Shown: one piece after another, positions 1 to 6,084 of the stretch
Layout: every line of letters starts with the position of its first letter
Numbering within the stretch: the first letter of the stretch is position 1
DNA from: a bacterium
GTDB lineage: Bacteria; JAHJDO01
NCBI GenBank assembly: GCA_023129655.1
Contig: JAGMBN010000066.1
Span: 1-6,842 of the forward strand
DNA length: 6,842 bases
Reading direction: 5' to 3'
The notes under the pieces: model-generated
What the model saw: only the letters and a program-made list of their open reading frames with translations
The model's database searches: none
What the model was told of the DNA's origin: nothing
Translations under genes and position numbers: made by a program

Positions 1-762
1 CACTTCGGTGAGTTTGTTATGGGAGAGGCTAAGATGATTGAACCGTATTTTTACAGGTCTTCTAATTTTCAAAACTGGTTCACTGCTGATAAAACAGACC
101 CGTTTGTATATGTAGGCTGCCATTATGTTGATTTGGTTTACTTTATCACAGGTCTTAAACCTGCTGAGGTTTCAGTGGCTGGGATTAAAGGAAAGTTCCC
201 TAACGGAAAAGAAGGTTATATGTGGGCCAATGGTCGGGTTAAGTATGAGAACGGAGCTTTATTGTCTGTAATTGACGGATTGGGTTATCCTGACGATGGC
301 GCTGGAAGCAACGAGCAAAGTCTGACTATGTACTGTGAAGGCAGCGGAAAAACAGGTATGATTAAACACAATGATCAGTTCAGGGGTGTAAGCCACAGTT
401 TTCTGGAAAATATTGGCTGCGCAGGGTCGCGATTTAATTATATCAATCCTGATTTTTACCGCTTAGTTCCATGGGAAGGAGAAGGATACAAGCCAGTAGG
501 ATACGGTTTTGAATCGGTGGCTGCGACCATCAATACCATTAGCAGCATTGAAAATGAAACGCAGTCTTTTTCTGAAGACAAATCGTTGAATAAAAGACAG
601 GAAATAATCAAGGATGTTGACGAAAAAGGCATTATTGCTACACCGGCTAACAGTTATATAAATGAATTAGTAGTTGAGGCGGCAAGAATGTCAATATTAA
701 GCGATGGAGGCGCCGTAAAAATCATTTATGGAGATAATCCGCGCGTAGAACCGCGAGGTTGA
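1..762 (+). CDS. Gfo/Idh/MocA-family oxidoreductase, C-terminal part (5' end outside window)
   Basis: The frame is open from the first base, so the gene starts upstream and the ATG at 19 is internal. About 253 residues are present, corresponding to the C-terminal alpha/beta domain of Gfo/Idh/MocA proteins; the N-terminal NAD(P)-binding Rossmann domain would lie before the window. The best landmark is GCHYVDLVYFITG at visible residues 39-51, which matches the family's G-x-H-x-x-D...L-x-G helix, followed by the VSVAG strand and a long beta-sheet region. The residue four before the histidine, usually Asp in inositol and glucose-fructose type members, is Tyr here (residue 37). Family members oxidise or reduce sugars, and some NAD-dependent relatives (GH109) cleave N-acetyl-hexosaminides. 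The gene ends 16 nt before a NagA-type deacetylase, so an amino-sugar substrate is plausible but unproven. Family membership is fairly sure; the substrate is unknown. Confidence 0.8.
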   Translation, partial: HFGEFVMGEAKMIEPYFYRSSNFQNWFTADKTDPFVYVGCHYVDLVYFITGLKPAEVSVAGIKGKFPNGKEGYMWANGRVKYENGALLSVIDGLGYPDDGAGSNEQSLTMYCEGSGKTGMIKHNDQFRGVSHSFLENIGCAGSRFNYINPDFYRLVPWEGEGYKPVGYGFESVAATINTISSIENETQSFSEDKSLNKRQEIIKDVDEKGIIATPANSYINELVVEAARMSILSDGGAVKIIYGDNPRVEPRG

Positions 763-778
763 GTAGAGGATATAAAGA

Positions 779-2122
779 ATGAGATTCACAAATGGCAGGA
801 TTTGCACAAAGAATAAAATAGTAACAGATCAGGATCTTATTATTAATGACGGCAGGATTTTTTTAGAAAAAAGTACTGGAAATATCAATGACAAAGATGA
901 AAATATTGTTGATCTTAAAAGTTCTTATATCTTGCCGGGATTTGTGGATATTCATACACACGGAGCCGGTTTATTTGACCTCACTTTAGGTCAATATAAT
1001 CCTAAAACCAGTTCCTTTCAAAGTTCTTCTGAAATATATCAGGAAGCATTGTCTCGTTATGTTCGGTTGCGTACAAAAACAGGAGTTACTAATCTCTATT
1101 TGGCTACTATTGCGGATTCCATAGAACATCTGCAATTTTGTCTTGAGCAATTGAACAGATACATGAATTCGGATAATAATGGTCGGGACGGCTGTTTAAT
1201 AAAAGGCAGTTTACTTGAAGGTACTTTTTTAAATCCTCTGATGTGCGGCGCCCAGAATCCCGAATATGTTTTTGCGCCGGATATTAAAAAATTTGATGAG
1301 ATAAATAAATCGGGCACAATAAAATTAGTTAATGTAGTTCCTGATCATGGTAAAGAGTCTTTTAAATTGACAAAAGCCCTTCAGAAAAAAGGTATTACTG
1401 TCGGAGCAGGGCATACAAATGCCACTTCCGATCAGATTAAAACAGCTATAGAAAATGGACTGGACTATGTGATCCATTTTCTTAATGGTCCTACAGGCAG
1501 TTCTTTTAAACCTTTTGATGGAGGCGGAGCAGTAGAAGGAATATTACAGGATGACAGTATATACGTTGAATTAATTGTGGACGGATTTCATGTTAACTCA
1601 GCTTATGTACGTGACGTTATAGAAAGGAAAGGCATTGAGAAGATCATTGCTGTTACAGATGCAATGTTTGTTAGTCAGGCTGAGGATATCACTGACTTTG
1701 AGATGACAGGAATTTTCGGACGTATGAGCGCAGACGGAAAGTACGTATATGTAGCAGGGTCAAAACCATTGACACTTTTCGGCAGTGTTCTGACCATGGA
1801 TAAGGCGTTCAGCAATATATTATCTTTGCTGACTCAGGATATGGCAGGGATATGGTATCGCGAACATAAGGCTATTGACTTTGACCAAGCTGTTTTAACT
1901 GCGTCTCGGATGTGTGCCGTAAACCCCTGTGATATGTTAAAGAAACACGGAGCAGAAGATACAGAAACAGGATCCATAGAAGAAGGCAAATGGGCTGATT
2001 TGTTAGTTGCTGATATTAAAGGACAATCAGGGAATTACAAGTTGGATGTTCATAGTGTTTTTGTGCGTGGCAATAAAGTATTTTCTGATATTAAACAAAA
2101 AAAGGAGATGGTAAATGAGTGA
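779..2122 (+). CDS. NagA-type amidohydrolase (N-acetylglucosamine-6-phosphate deacetylase family)
   Basis: This 447-residue protein belongs to the metal-dependent amidohydrolase superfamily. Known NagA enzymes remove acetate from N-acetylglucosamine 6-phosphate in the cytoplasm. Visible landmarks in order are PGFVDIHTHG (H59, H61), LLEGTFLNP (E147, the metal-ligand position), GHTNAT (H212), IHFLN (H233), DGFHV (H271) and VTDAM (D294, the catalytic acid/base position); a TLFGSVLTM stretch matches the family's TLSGSSLTM region. The spacing fits E. coli NagA, recalled from memory. The protein is about 65 residues longer than the usual 380, mainly near residues 70-100, 125-140 and 340-370. Two places differ: HLYNAM is replaced by HFLNGP, and the phosphate-binding Arg position appears to be Lys244. 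Start choice: ATG at 779 has AGAGGA at 765-770, 8 nt upstream. The gene follows the oxidoreductase by 16 nt and overlaps the HAD gene. A NagA symbol is withheld because the substrate could be a related N-acyl sugar. Confidence 0.85.
   Translation: MRFTNGRICTKNKIVTDQDLIINDGRIFLEKSTGNINDKDENIVDLKSSYILPGFVDIHTHGAGLFDLTLGQYNPKTSSFQSSSEIYQEALSRYVRLRTKTGVTNLYLATIADSIEHLQFCLEQLNRYMNSDNNGRDGCLIKGSLLEGTFLNPLMCGAQNPEYVFAPDIKKFDEINKSGTIKLVNVVPDHGKESFKLTKALQKKGITVGAGHTNATSDQIKTAIENGLDYVIHFLNGPTGSSFKPFDGGGAVEGILQDDSIYVELIVDGFHVNSAYVRDVIERKGIEKIIAVTDAMFVSQAEDITDFEMTGIFGRMSADGKYVYVAGSKPLTLFGSVLTMDKAFSNILSLLTQDMAGIWYREHKAIDFDQAVLTASRMCAVNPCDMLKKHGAEDTETGSIEEGKWADLLVADIKGQSGNYKLDVHSVFVRGNKVFSDIKQKKEMVNE
2102..2107 (+). 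promoter_or_regulatory. Ribosome binding site AAGGAG for the HAD gene
   Basis: AAGGAG lies inside the last codons of the amidohydrolase gene, 7 nt before the ATG at 2115. It supports that start even though the two reading frames overlap by 8 nt, and it suggests translational coupling. Confidence 0.75.
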
Positions 2123-3002
2123 TCCTGCGCAATCATTAAAAGATTTTAAAGCGAAAAAAAAGTTTTTTGTAGGCATTGATTCTGACGGGTGTGCTTTTGA
2201 CACTATGGAAGTAAAGCATAAGGAATGTTTTATTCCTAATATTATTAATGAATGGGAGCTTCAGCCAGTATCAAAATATGCAAGAGAAGCTGCAGAATTT
2301 GTAAACCTTTATTCAAAGTGGCGTGGAATAAACAGGTTTCCTGGTCTTACAATGGTTTTTGATCTTCTTCAGGAAAGAGAAGACGTGAAGAAACGCGGTG
2401 TTAATATACCTGAAGCAAGATCTCTGCGCGAATGGATTGAGAAGGAGTCGAAACTTGCTAATCCTGCTTTAGAACGGGTTGTTCAGGAAACGGACGATAC
2501 TATACTATCCCAGGCTTTAAAATGGTCTAAGGCAGTTAATGAGACTGTAGCAAAGATAGTACGCGGAGTGCCTCCATTTCCTTTTGTCAGAGAGAGTCTG
2601 AAAAAGATATCCAATACAGCAGATGCAATTGTTGTGTCTGCAACTCCATGTGAAGCTCTTAAGAGAGAGTGGGATGAACACGATATTTCTAAATACGTCA
2701 TGCTAATTGCAGGTCAGGAAATGGGAACAAAAAAAGAACATCTGGCATTTGCTGCTGTGGACAAGTATAAACCGGATCATATTCTAATGATAGGCGATGC
2801 TCCAGGAGATATGAAAGCAGCACGCGCTAACAATGCCCTGTTTTATCCCATTAATCCCGGAGATGAGCATATATCATGGGAAAGATTTTACAATGAAGCC
2901 TTTGATAAATTCATAAATGGAACATATGCTGGGGATTATGAAAAATCCCTGATAGATGAATTTGACAAGTATCTGCCCAGCATCCCTCCATGGAAGAAAT
3001 AA
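2115..3002 (+). CDS. HAD-superfamily hydrolase (probable phosphatase)
   Basis: This 295-residue cytoplasmic protein carries all four HAD motifs. Motif I is GIDSDGCAFD (D22 nucleophile, D24 acid/base), motif II is VVSAT (S175), motif III is a lysine at 206-207 in GTKKEH, and motif IV is MIGDAPGD (D228, D232 for Mg2+). An all-helical cap of about 130 residues sits between motifs I and II (roughly 35-155), the C1 cap arrangement of phosphoglycolate-phosphatase-like enzymes. The family hydrolyses small phosphate esters through an aspartyl-phosphate. The ATG at 2115 overlaps the amidohydrolase stop by 8 nt (ATGAGTGA) and has its own AAGGAG site, so the two genes are probably made together. Dephosphorylating a sugar phosphate produced or used by the neighbours would fit, but nothing in the sequence fixes the substrate. 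An extension of about 45 residues follows the motif IV region, rich in acidic and aromatic residues. No signal peptide is seen. Confidence 0.85.
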   Translation: MSDPAQSLKDFKAKKKFFVGIDSDGCAFDTMEVKHKECFIPNIINEWELQPVSKYAREAAEFVNLYSKWRGINRFPGLTMVFDLLQEREDVKKRGVNIPEARSLREWIEKESKLANPALERVVQETDDTILSQALKWSKAVNETVAKIVRGVPPFPFVRESLKKISNTADAIVVSATPCEALKREWDEHDISKYVMLIAGQEMGTKKEHLAFAAVDKYKPDHILMIGDAPGDMKAARANNALFYPINPGDEHISWERFYNEAFDKFINGTYAGDYEKSLIDEFDKYLPSIPPWKK

Positions 3003-3024
3003 TACAGACATTCAGCAACTTCAG

Positions 3025-3060
3025 TGTCATTGCGAAGAACGAAGTTCTGAAGCAATCTTT
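3025..3060 (+). repeat. Dispersed REP-like repeat of the 'GTCATTGCGA...GAAGCAATC' class
   Basis: The stretch starts TGTCATTGCGAAGAACGAAG and ends GAAGCAATCTTT. It matches the widespread bacterial intergenic repeat whose translations read VIAKNE..KQS in one frame and CHCEERSSEAI in another, both present here. It is an imperfect palindrome: outer arms ATTGC (3029-3033) and GCAAT (3052-3056), and a perfect inner stem AGAAC (3036-3040) / GTTCT (3044-3048) with a 3-nt GAA loop. A T-rich run (TTTTTGTCTTTCTT) follows from about 3058, so the RNA hairpin might also slow or end transcription. Only this one copy is visible in the window, so recognition rests on prior knowledge of the class. Confidence 0.75.
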
Positions 3061-3081
3061 TTGTCTTTCTTCGAGTCAAAA

Positions 3082-4539
3082 ATGCCATGCAGGTCAATTA
3101 CCGTAAGAACTTTGATTATAAAAAAAGATAAAGACCAGATACTTGGATATTTAGAGGATGCTTCCAATTTAGAGGGAGGTAATGCTGATATTCTTTATAT
3201 CCCTGAGACTGAGGAGGAAGTGAAAGAGGTTGTTTGCAAATGCGCTAAAAAAAAGGTTCCTTTAACTGTTTCTGCAGGAGGAACAGGAACAGTTGGCAGT
3301 AGAATTTCGCGAGAAGGTGCTATTCTTTCTATAGAGAGACTGAATAAAATTCTATCAATAGACAAAGAAAATAAAAGAGCTGTTTTACAGTCAGGGGTGA
3401 TTATTAATGATTTTTTGGAAGCATTAGCCAAACAGAACTTGTTTTACCCTCCATTTCCAACAGAAAGAACAGCTTTTATTGGAGGGAATATAGCAACGAA
3501 TGCTTCCGGAGAATATAGCTATTACTTTGGACCAACACGCAATTATGTAAGAAGGATTAAAGTCCTGCTTTCTACAGGCAAACTTTTGGACATAGAAAGA
3601 GGAGCGAATTTTGCAGATAAGGAGGGAATTATTAAAGTAGGGGAATTAAGCGTCAAGATTCCCTCTTATATCAGCCCTCAAATTAAGAATGCTGCAGGCT
3701 ATTTTTCAAAGCAGCAAATGGATTTAATTGACTTATTCATTGGTTCAGAGGGCACATTAGGAGTAATTACAGAAGCAGAGGTTGAGATAATTGATGATCT
3801 GCTATCTAGGTTTATAATGGTTATTTTTCTGCCTGATGAACAAAGGCTTTTAGAATTTGTTTCCGAGATTAAGAATAATCCAGATCTAAAACCAGTTTCA
3901 TTAGAATATTTTGACAAAAACAGTCTGGAGTTTTTAAGAAGCGATTTTCATGGCATACCGGATAGTTCCGAAGCAGCTATCTATATAGAGGAGGAAGAAG
4001 GAGAGAATACTCTGGATATATGGTTAAATCTTCTTGATAAATATGAAGTTATTGATACATGGATAAGCCAGGATAAAAAAAGGTATCAGGAGCTTATAGA
4101 TTTTCGGCATAAACTGCCGGAAAAGGTAAGAGATTACTTTAAAGAGATTAACTTACACAAGATTGCTCTTGATATTGCTGTGCCTGATGAATCGTTTGAG
4201 GAGCTTTTCTATTTTTACAAACATGTTCTAAGTGATGGGAAGATTAAATTTGTTCTATATGGACATATTGGAGAAAACCATCTGCATCTTAATTTTTTTC
4301 CAAAGAATGAGAAAGAAAAAATGATAGTTAATGATATATGTAACAAAGCTGTCCAGAAAGCAGTGAAAATGGGAGGGACAGTTTCTGCGGAGCATGGCAT
4401 AGGGAAGATAAAGCATAAGTATTTGGAAGTGATGTATGGCAGAGAAGGAGTCTTAGAAATGGCAAGAGTAAAGAAAATTTTTGACCCACATTGTATTTTA
4501 GGATTAGATAATATCTTTCCGAGAGAATTAGTTCTGTGA
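3082..4539 (+). CDS. FAD-linked oxidase, GlcD / D-lactate dehydrogenase type
   Basis: A 485-residue protein when started at ATG 3082, close to the usual 460-500 for GlcD-like enzymes, which oxidise D-2-hydroxy acids (glycolate, D-lactate, D-2-hydroxyglutarate) and pass electrons to a carrier. The N-terminal FAD_binding_4 domain shows SAGGTGTVGSR (residues 64-74), GGNIATNASG (135-144) and GSEGTLGVIT (221-230). The C-terminal oxidase domain shows GHIGENHLHLNF (394-405, metal-type H395 and H402) and SAEHGIGKIK (435-444, E437 and H438). The frame stays open back to an ATG at 2956, which would add 42 residues, but that stretch overlaps the HAD gene and includes translated repeat (CHCEERSSEAI), so I reject it. 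No good Shine-Dalgarno site precedes 3082; TTG at 3112 is another option. It converges on the glycosyltransferase with 12 nt of overlap. Family is sure; substrate and start are not. Confidence 0.85.
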   Translation: MPCRSITVRTLIIKKDKDQILGYLEDASNLEGGNADILYIPETEEEVKEVVCKCAKKKVPLTVSAGGTGTVGSRISREGAILSIERLNKILSIDKENKRAVLQSGVIINDFLEALAKQNLFYPPFPTERTAFIGGNIATNASGEYSYYFGPTRNYVRRIKVLLSTGKLLDIERGANFADKEGIIKVGELSVKIPSYISPQIKNAAGYFSKQQMDLIDLFIGSEGTLGVITEAEVEIIDDLLSRFIMVIFLPDEQRLLEFVSEIKNNPDLKPVSLEYFDKNSLEFLRSDFHGIPDSSEAAIYIEEEEGENTLDIWLNLLDKYEVIDTWISQDKKRYQELIDFRHKLPEKVRDYFKEINLHKIALDIAVPDESFEELFYFYKHVLSDGKIKFVLYGHIGENHLHLNFFPKNEKEKMIVNDICNKAVQKAVKMGGTVSAEHGIGKIKHKYLEVMYGREGVLEMARVKKIFDPHCILGLDNIFPRELVL

Positions 4540-5694
4540 GATTCGGATTTTGGATTTATGCAGAAAAGATGGATTACCTGTTATCTCGTGAAAGAATTTT
4601 AGGAATTCATTGAATTGTACTCTTTTATCGAACCTTTCTTCCATAAGCTTACGGGCATTTTTGCCCATCTTCAAGTAAGCATTCTTATCTGAGGAGAGTT
4701 TGGCGATCGCATCTATAAGCTCGCTCTGGTCTCCGGGTTTTATCATATAACCTGTTTTTCCATCAAAGACAACTTCAGGCACTCCCGCTAATTTTGAGGC
4801 TATAACAGGCAGTCCCATAGACATTGCTTCTAGCAGGACATTGGGCAAGCCCTCCTTATAGAGACTGGGAAGAACTAACATGTCAATTCTTTCAAAAACA
4901 TAATTAGGTTCATTAGTAAATGGAAAAAATGTTACGTTTTTTTCAAAATTCATTGTTTTTACTTTTGCTTTCAGCATTTCTTCATCCGGACCATCCCCAA
5001 CAAACATTAAGTGAATATCAGGGAAGTACCCATCTGCAAGCTTTGCGACAGCTTCGAGAAGAAGCACCTGTCCTTTTCTTTCTTCAAAAGAGCCAACTAA
5101 GCCCAGAACCGGACCGGCCGTATCACAAAGAGGATAACGCCTGAATGCTTCTGCTTTGTTTTTATTTGAGGAAGTAAAACGCGCAACCTCTGTTCCCTGA
5201 TAGATTAACTCAACCTTTTTAGAAGGTATTTTATAATTATCAATAAGATACTTGCGTGTAAAGTCTGTGATACTGATGATTCTTACATTAATGGAGTCAT
5301 CAGGAAGATAAAATTCTCTCAGATATTCAGGTACAATAGTCCCTGTTTTTGGTATAAGAATTGTGTCAAGACCAGCTTGTTTTATACATTCAGCGCCAAA
5401 AACAGCGCAGTGAAATCCATTTCTCGGAGGATGCACAGTACAAACAGCCATATCACAATTATTCAGACCCTCAATCCATATCCTTTTAAATTCATCACCT
5501 TTGGACACAACCCTATTCCAGTCATATGCAATAATATGCGCGCCTGCTTTAGAGCATTCTATAGCTACCCAGCTGTTCAGAGGCGCAATAACAGTAACAT
5601 CTTCTCCTTTATTAATGAAAACCCTGGTCGCTTCAGAAACCCAGATTTGAGTCCCACCATGAAGATGTGTGTCTTCGATAAAGCCGATATGCAT
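4528..5694 (-). CDS. Family-4 glycosyltransferase (GT-B fold)
   Basis: This 388-residue protein is of the length typical for GT4 enzymes, which transfer a sugar from a nucleotide-sugar donor, with retention, to lipid, polysaccharide or small-molecule acceptors at the cytoplasmic face. The N-terminal acceptor domain opens MHIGFIEDTHLHGGTQ, with the glycine-rich loop at residues 12-15. The C-terminal donor domain begins near GLVGSFEERKGQ (198-209; R206 and K207 are the expected diphosphate contacts), continues with LMFVGDGPDE (229-238), and carries the E-x7-E motif in KEGLPNVLLEAMSMG (E281, E289), followed by GVPEVV and GKTGYMIKPGD. No membrane segment or signal peptide is evident. ATG at 5694 is supported by AAGGAG (5703-5708 on this strand), 8 nt away. 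It is transcribed alone from its own promoter, opposite to both neighbours, and its last codons overlap the FAD oxidase stop. Donor and acceptor cannot be told; cell-surface glycan or glycolipid synthesis is the usual role. Confidence 0.88.
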   Translation of the reverse strand: MHIGFIEDTHLHGGTQIWVSEATRVFINKGEDVTVIAPLNSWVAIECSKAGAHIIAYDWNRVVSKGDEFKRIWIEGLNNCDMAVCTVHPPRNGFHCAVFGAECIKQAGLDTILIPKTGTIVPEYLREFYLPDDSINVRIISITDFTRKYLIDNYKIPSKKVELIYQGTEVARFTSSNKNKAEAFRRYPLCDTAGPVLGLVGSFEERKGQVLLLEAVAKLADGYFPDIHLMFVGDGPDEEMLKAKVKTMNFEKNVTFFPFTNEPNYVFERIDMLVLPSLYKEGLPNVLLEAMSMGLPVIASKLAGVPEVVFDGKTGYMIKPGDQSELIDAIAKLSSDKNAYLKMGKNARKLMEERFDKRVQFNEFLKFFHEITGNPSFLHKSKIRISQN

Positions 5695-5721
5695 AGTGCT
5701 AACTCCTTCTCCCTTTACTCT

Positions 5722-5750
5722 ATTTTACGTTAAGATTTTAGCAAAAACAA
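5722..5750 (-). promoter_or_regulatory. Sigma-70-type promoter for the glycosyltransferase
   Basis: On the minus strand TTGTTT (5745-5750) is followed after exactly 17 nt by TAAAAT (5722-5727). Each hexamer is close to the consensus TTGACA/TATAAT. The predicted start lies about 20 nt upstream of the ATG-proximal AAGGAG site. Predicted from sequence only. Confidence 0.55.
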
Positions 5751-5778
5751 GAAAATGTTTCCGTTCTCTTTTGCCCTC

Positions 5779-5808
5779 TTGATTGGAGAAGTAGTTATGT
5801 TGTATAAT
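5779..5808 (+). promoter_or_regulatory. Sigma-70-type promoter for the lipoyl-protein / aminotransferase operon
   Basis: A perfect TATAAT at 5803-5808 is preceded, 18 nt away, by TTGATT (5779-5784; 4 of 6 to consensus). Transcription would begin near 5815, leaving a leader of about 38 nt before the GTG start. The promoter is divergent from that of the glycosyltransferase, with the two -35 boxes about 28 nt apart. No operator repeat stands out between them, and the remainder of the 158-nt gap 5695-5852 holds nothing else I can name. Confidence 0.6.
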
Positions 5809-5836
5809 TCGCAGTAGGAAATTTTGAAATAATTTG

Positions 5837-5844
5837 AAGGAGGA
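5837..5844 (+). promoter_or_regulatory. Strong ribosome binding site AAGGAGGA deciding a GTG start
   Basis: AAGGAGGA is nearly a full match to the anti-Shine-Dalgarno sequence and sits 8 nt before GTG at 5853. There is no in-frame ATG that would keep the conserved N-terminal ILPELGEG strand, so the GTG is the start. Confidence 0.85.
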
Positions 5845-5852
5845 ATAATAGC

Positions 5853-6083
5853 GTGGATTTTATTTTGCCGGAACTTGGAGAGGGGATTGAGGAAGCAACG
5901 GTTTCCTTCTGGATGTGCGAAGAAGGAGATAATATAAATAAAGGGGATGATGTAATCGAGATGCTGACAGATAAGGCTACGTTTAATGTTCCTGCACCGG
6001 TATCAGGTGTTTTAAAGAATGTTTTTGTTAAAGAGGGTGATATAGTCAAGGTTGGACAAAAAATAGCAGAGATAGGAGAATAA
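5853..6083 (+). CDS. Free-standing lipoyl-domain protein (E2-type)
   Basis: This 76-residue protein is a single lipoyl domain and nothing else. It begins (M)DFILPELGEGIEEA, the usual start of an acyltransferase (E2) subunit of 2-oxo-acid dehydrogenase complexes. The attachment loop reads EMLTDKATFNVPAP, with the modifiable lysine at K41; the conserved glycines at -16 (G25) and +11 (G52) are in place. DKA points to lipoate rather than biotin, whose motif is MKM. The frame ends with TAA right after the last beta strand (KIAEIGE), so no linker, subunit-binding domain or catalytic core follows. It is far too short for GcvH (about 125-130 residues). Translation starts at GTG behind AAGGAGGA. The aminotransferase begins 1 nt after the stop, which implies one transcript. 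It would act as a swinging-arm carrier in the cytoplasm; its partner enzymes are not in this window. Confidence 0.9.
   Translation: MDFILPELGEGIEEATVSFWMCEEGDNINKGDDVIEMLTDKATFNVPAPVSGVLKNVFVKEGDIVKVGQKIAEIGE
6074..6078 (+). promoter_or_regulatory. Ribosome binding site AGGAG for the aminotransferase
   Basis: AGGAG lies in the last codons of the lipoyl protein, 6 nt before ATG 6085. It fixes the start of the aminotransferase and couples it to the upstream gene. Confidence 0.75.
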
Positions 6084-6084
6084 A

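Noticed and set aside
1096..1317. Minus-strand open frame of 73 codons inside the amidohydrolase gene
   Set aside because: It lies fully inside a well-supported gene, has no domain signature and no ribosome binding site; treated as a shadow.
2956..3081. N-terminal 42-residue extension of the FAD oxidase frame
   Set aside because: It overlaps the HAD gene, encodes translated dispersed repeat and makes the protein longer than the family norm; the conserved domain begins after it.
5377..5733. Plus-strand open frame of 118 codons antisense to the glycosyltransferase
   Set aside because: It mirrors the start of a clear GT4 gene, crosses its promoter region and resembles no known protein.
5695..5852. 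Riboswitch or small RNA in the divergent intergenic region
   Set aside because: The leader of the lipoyl operon would be only about 38 nt and shows no stable stem or known riboswitch core.
5853..6083. Lipoyl protein as the remnant of a broken E2 gene
   Set aside because: The stop falls exactly at the domain end, start signals are strong, and the next gene begins 1 nt later with its own ribosome binding site; no E2 linker or core remnant follows in any frame.
5853..6083. Lipoyl protein as a biotin carrier or GcvH
   Set aside because: The attachment motif is DKA rather than MKM, and the protein is much shorter than GcvH.
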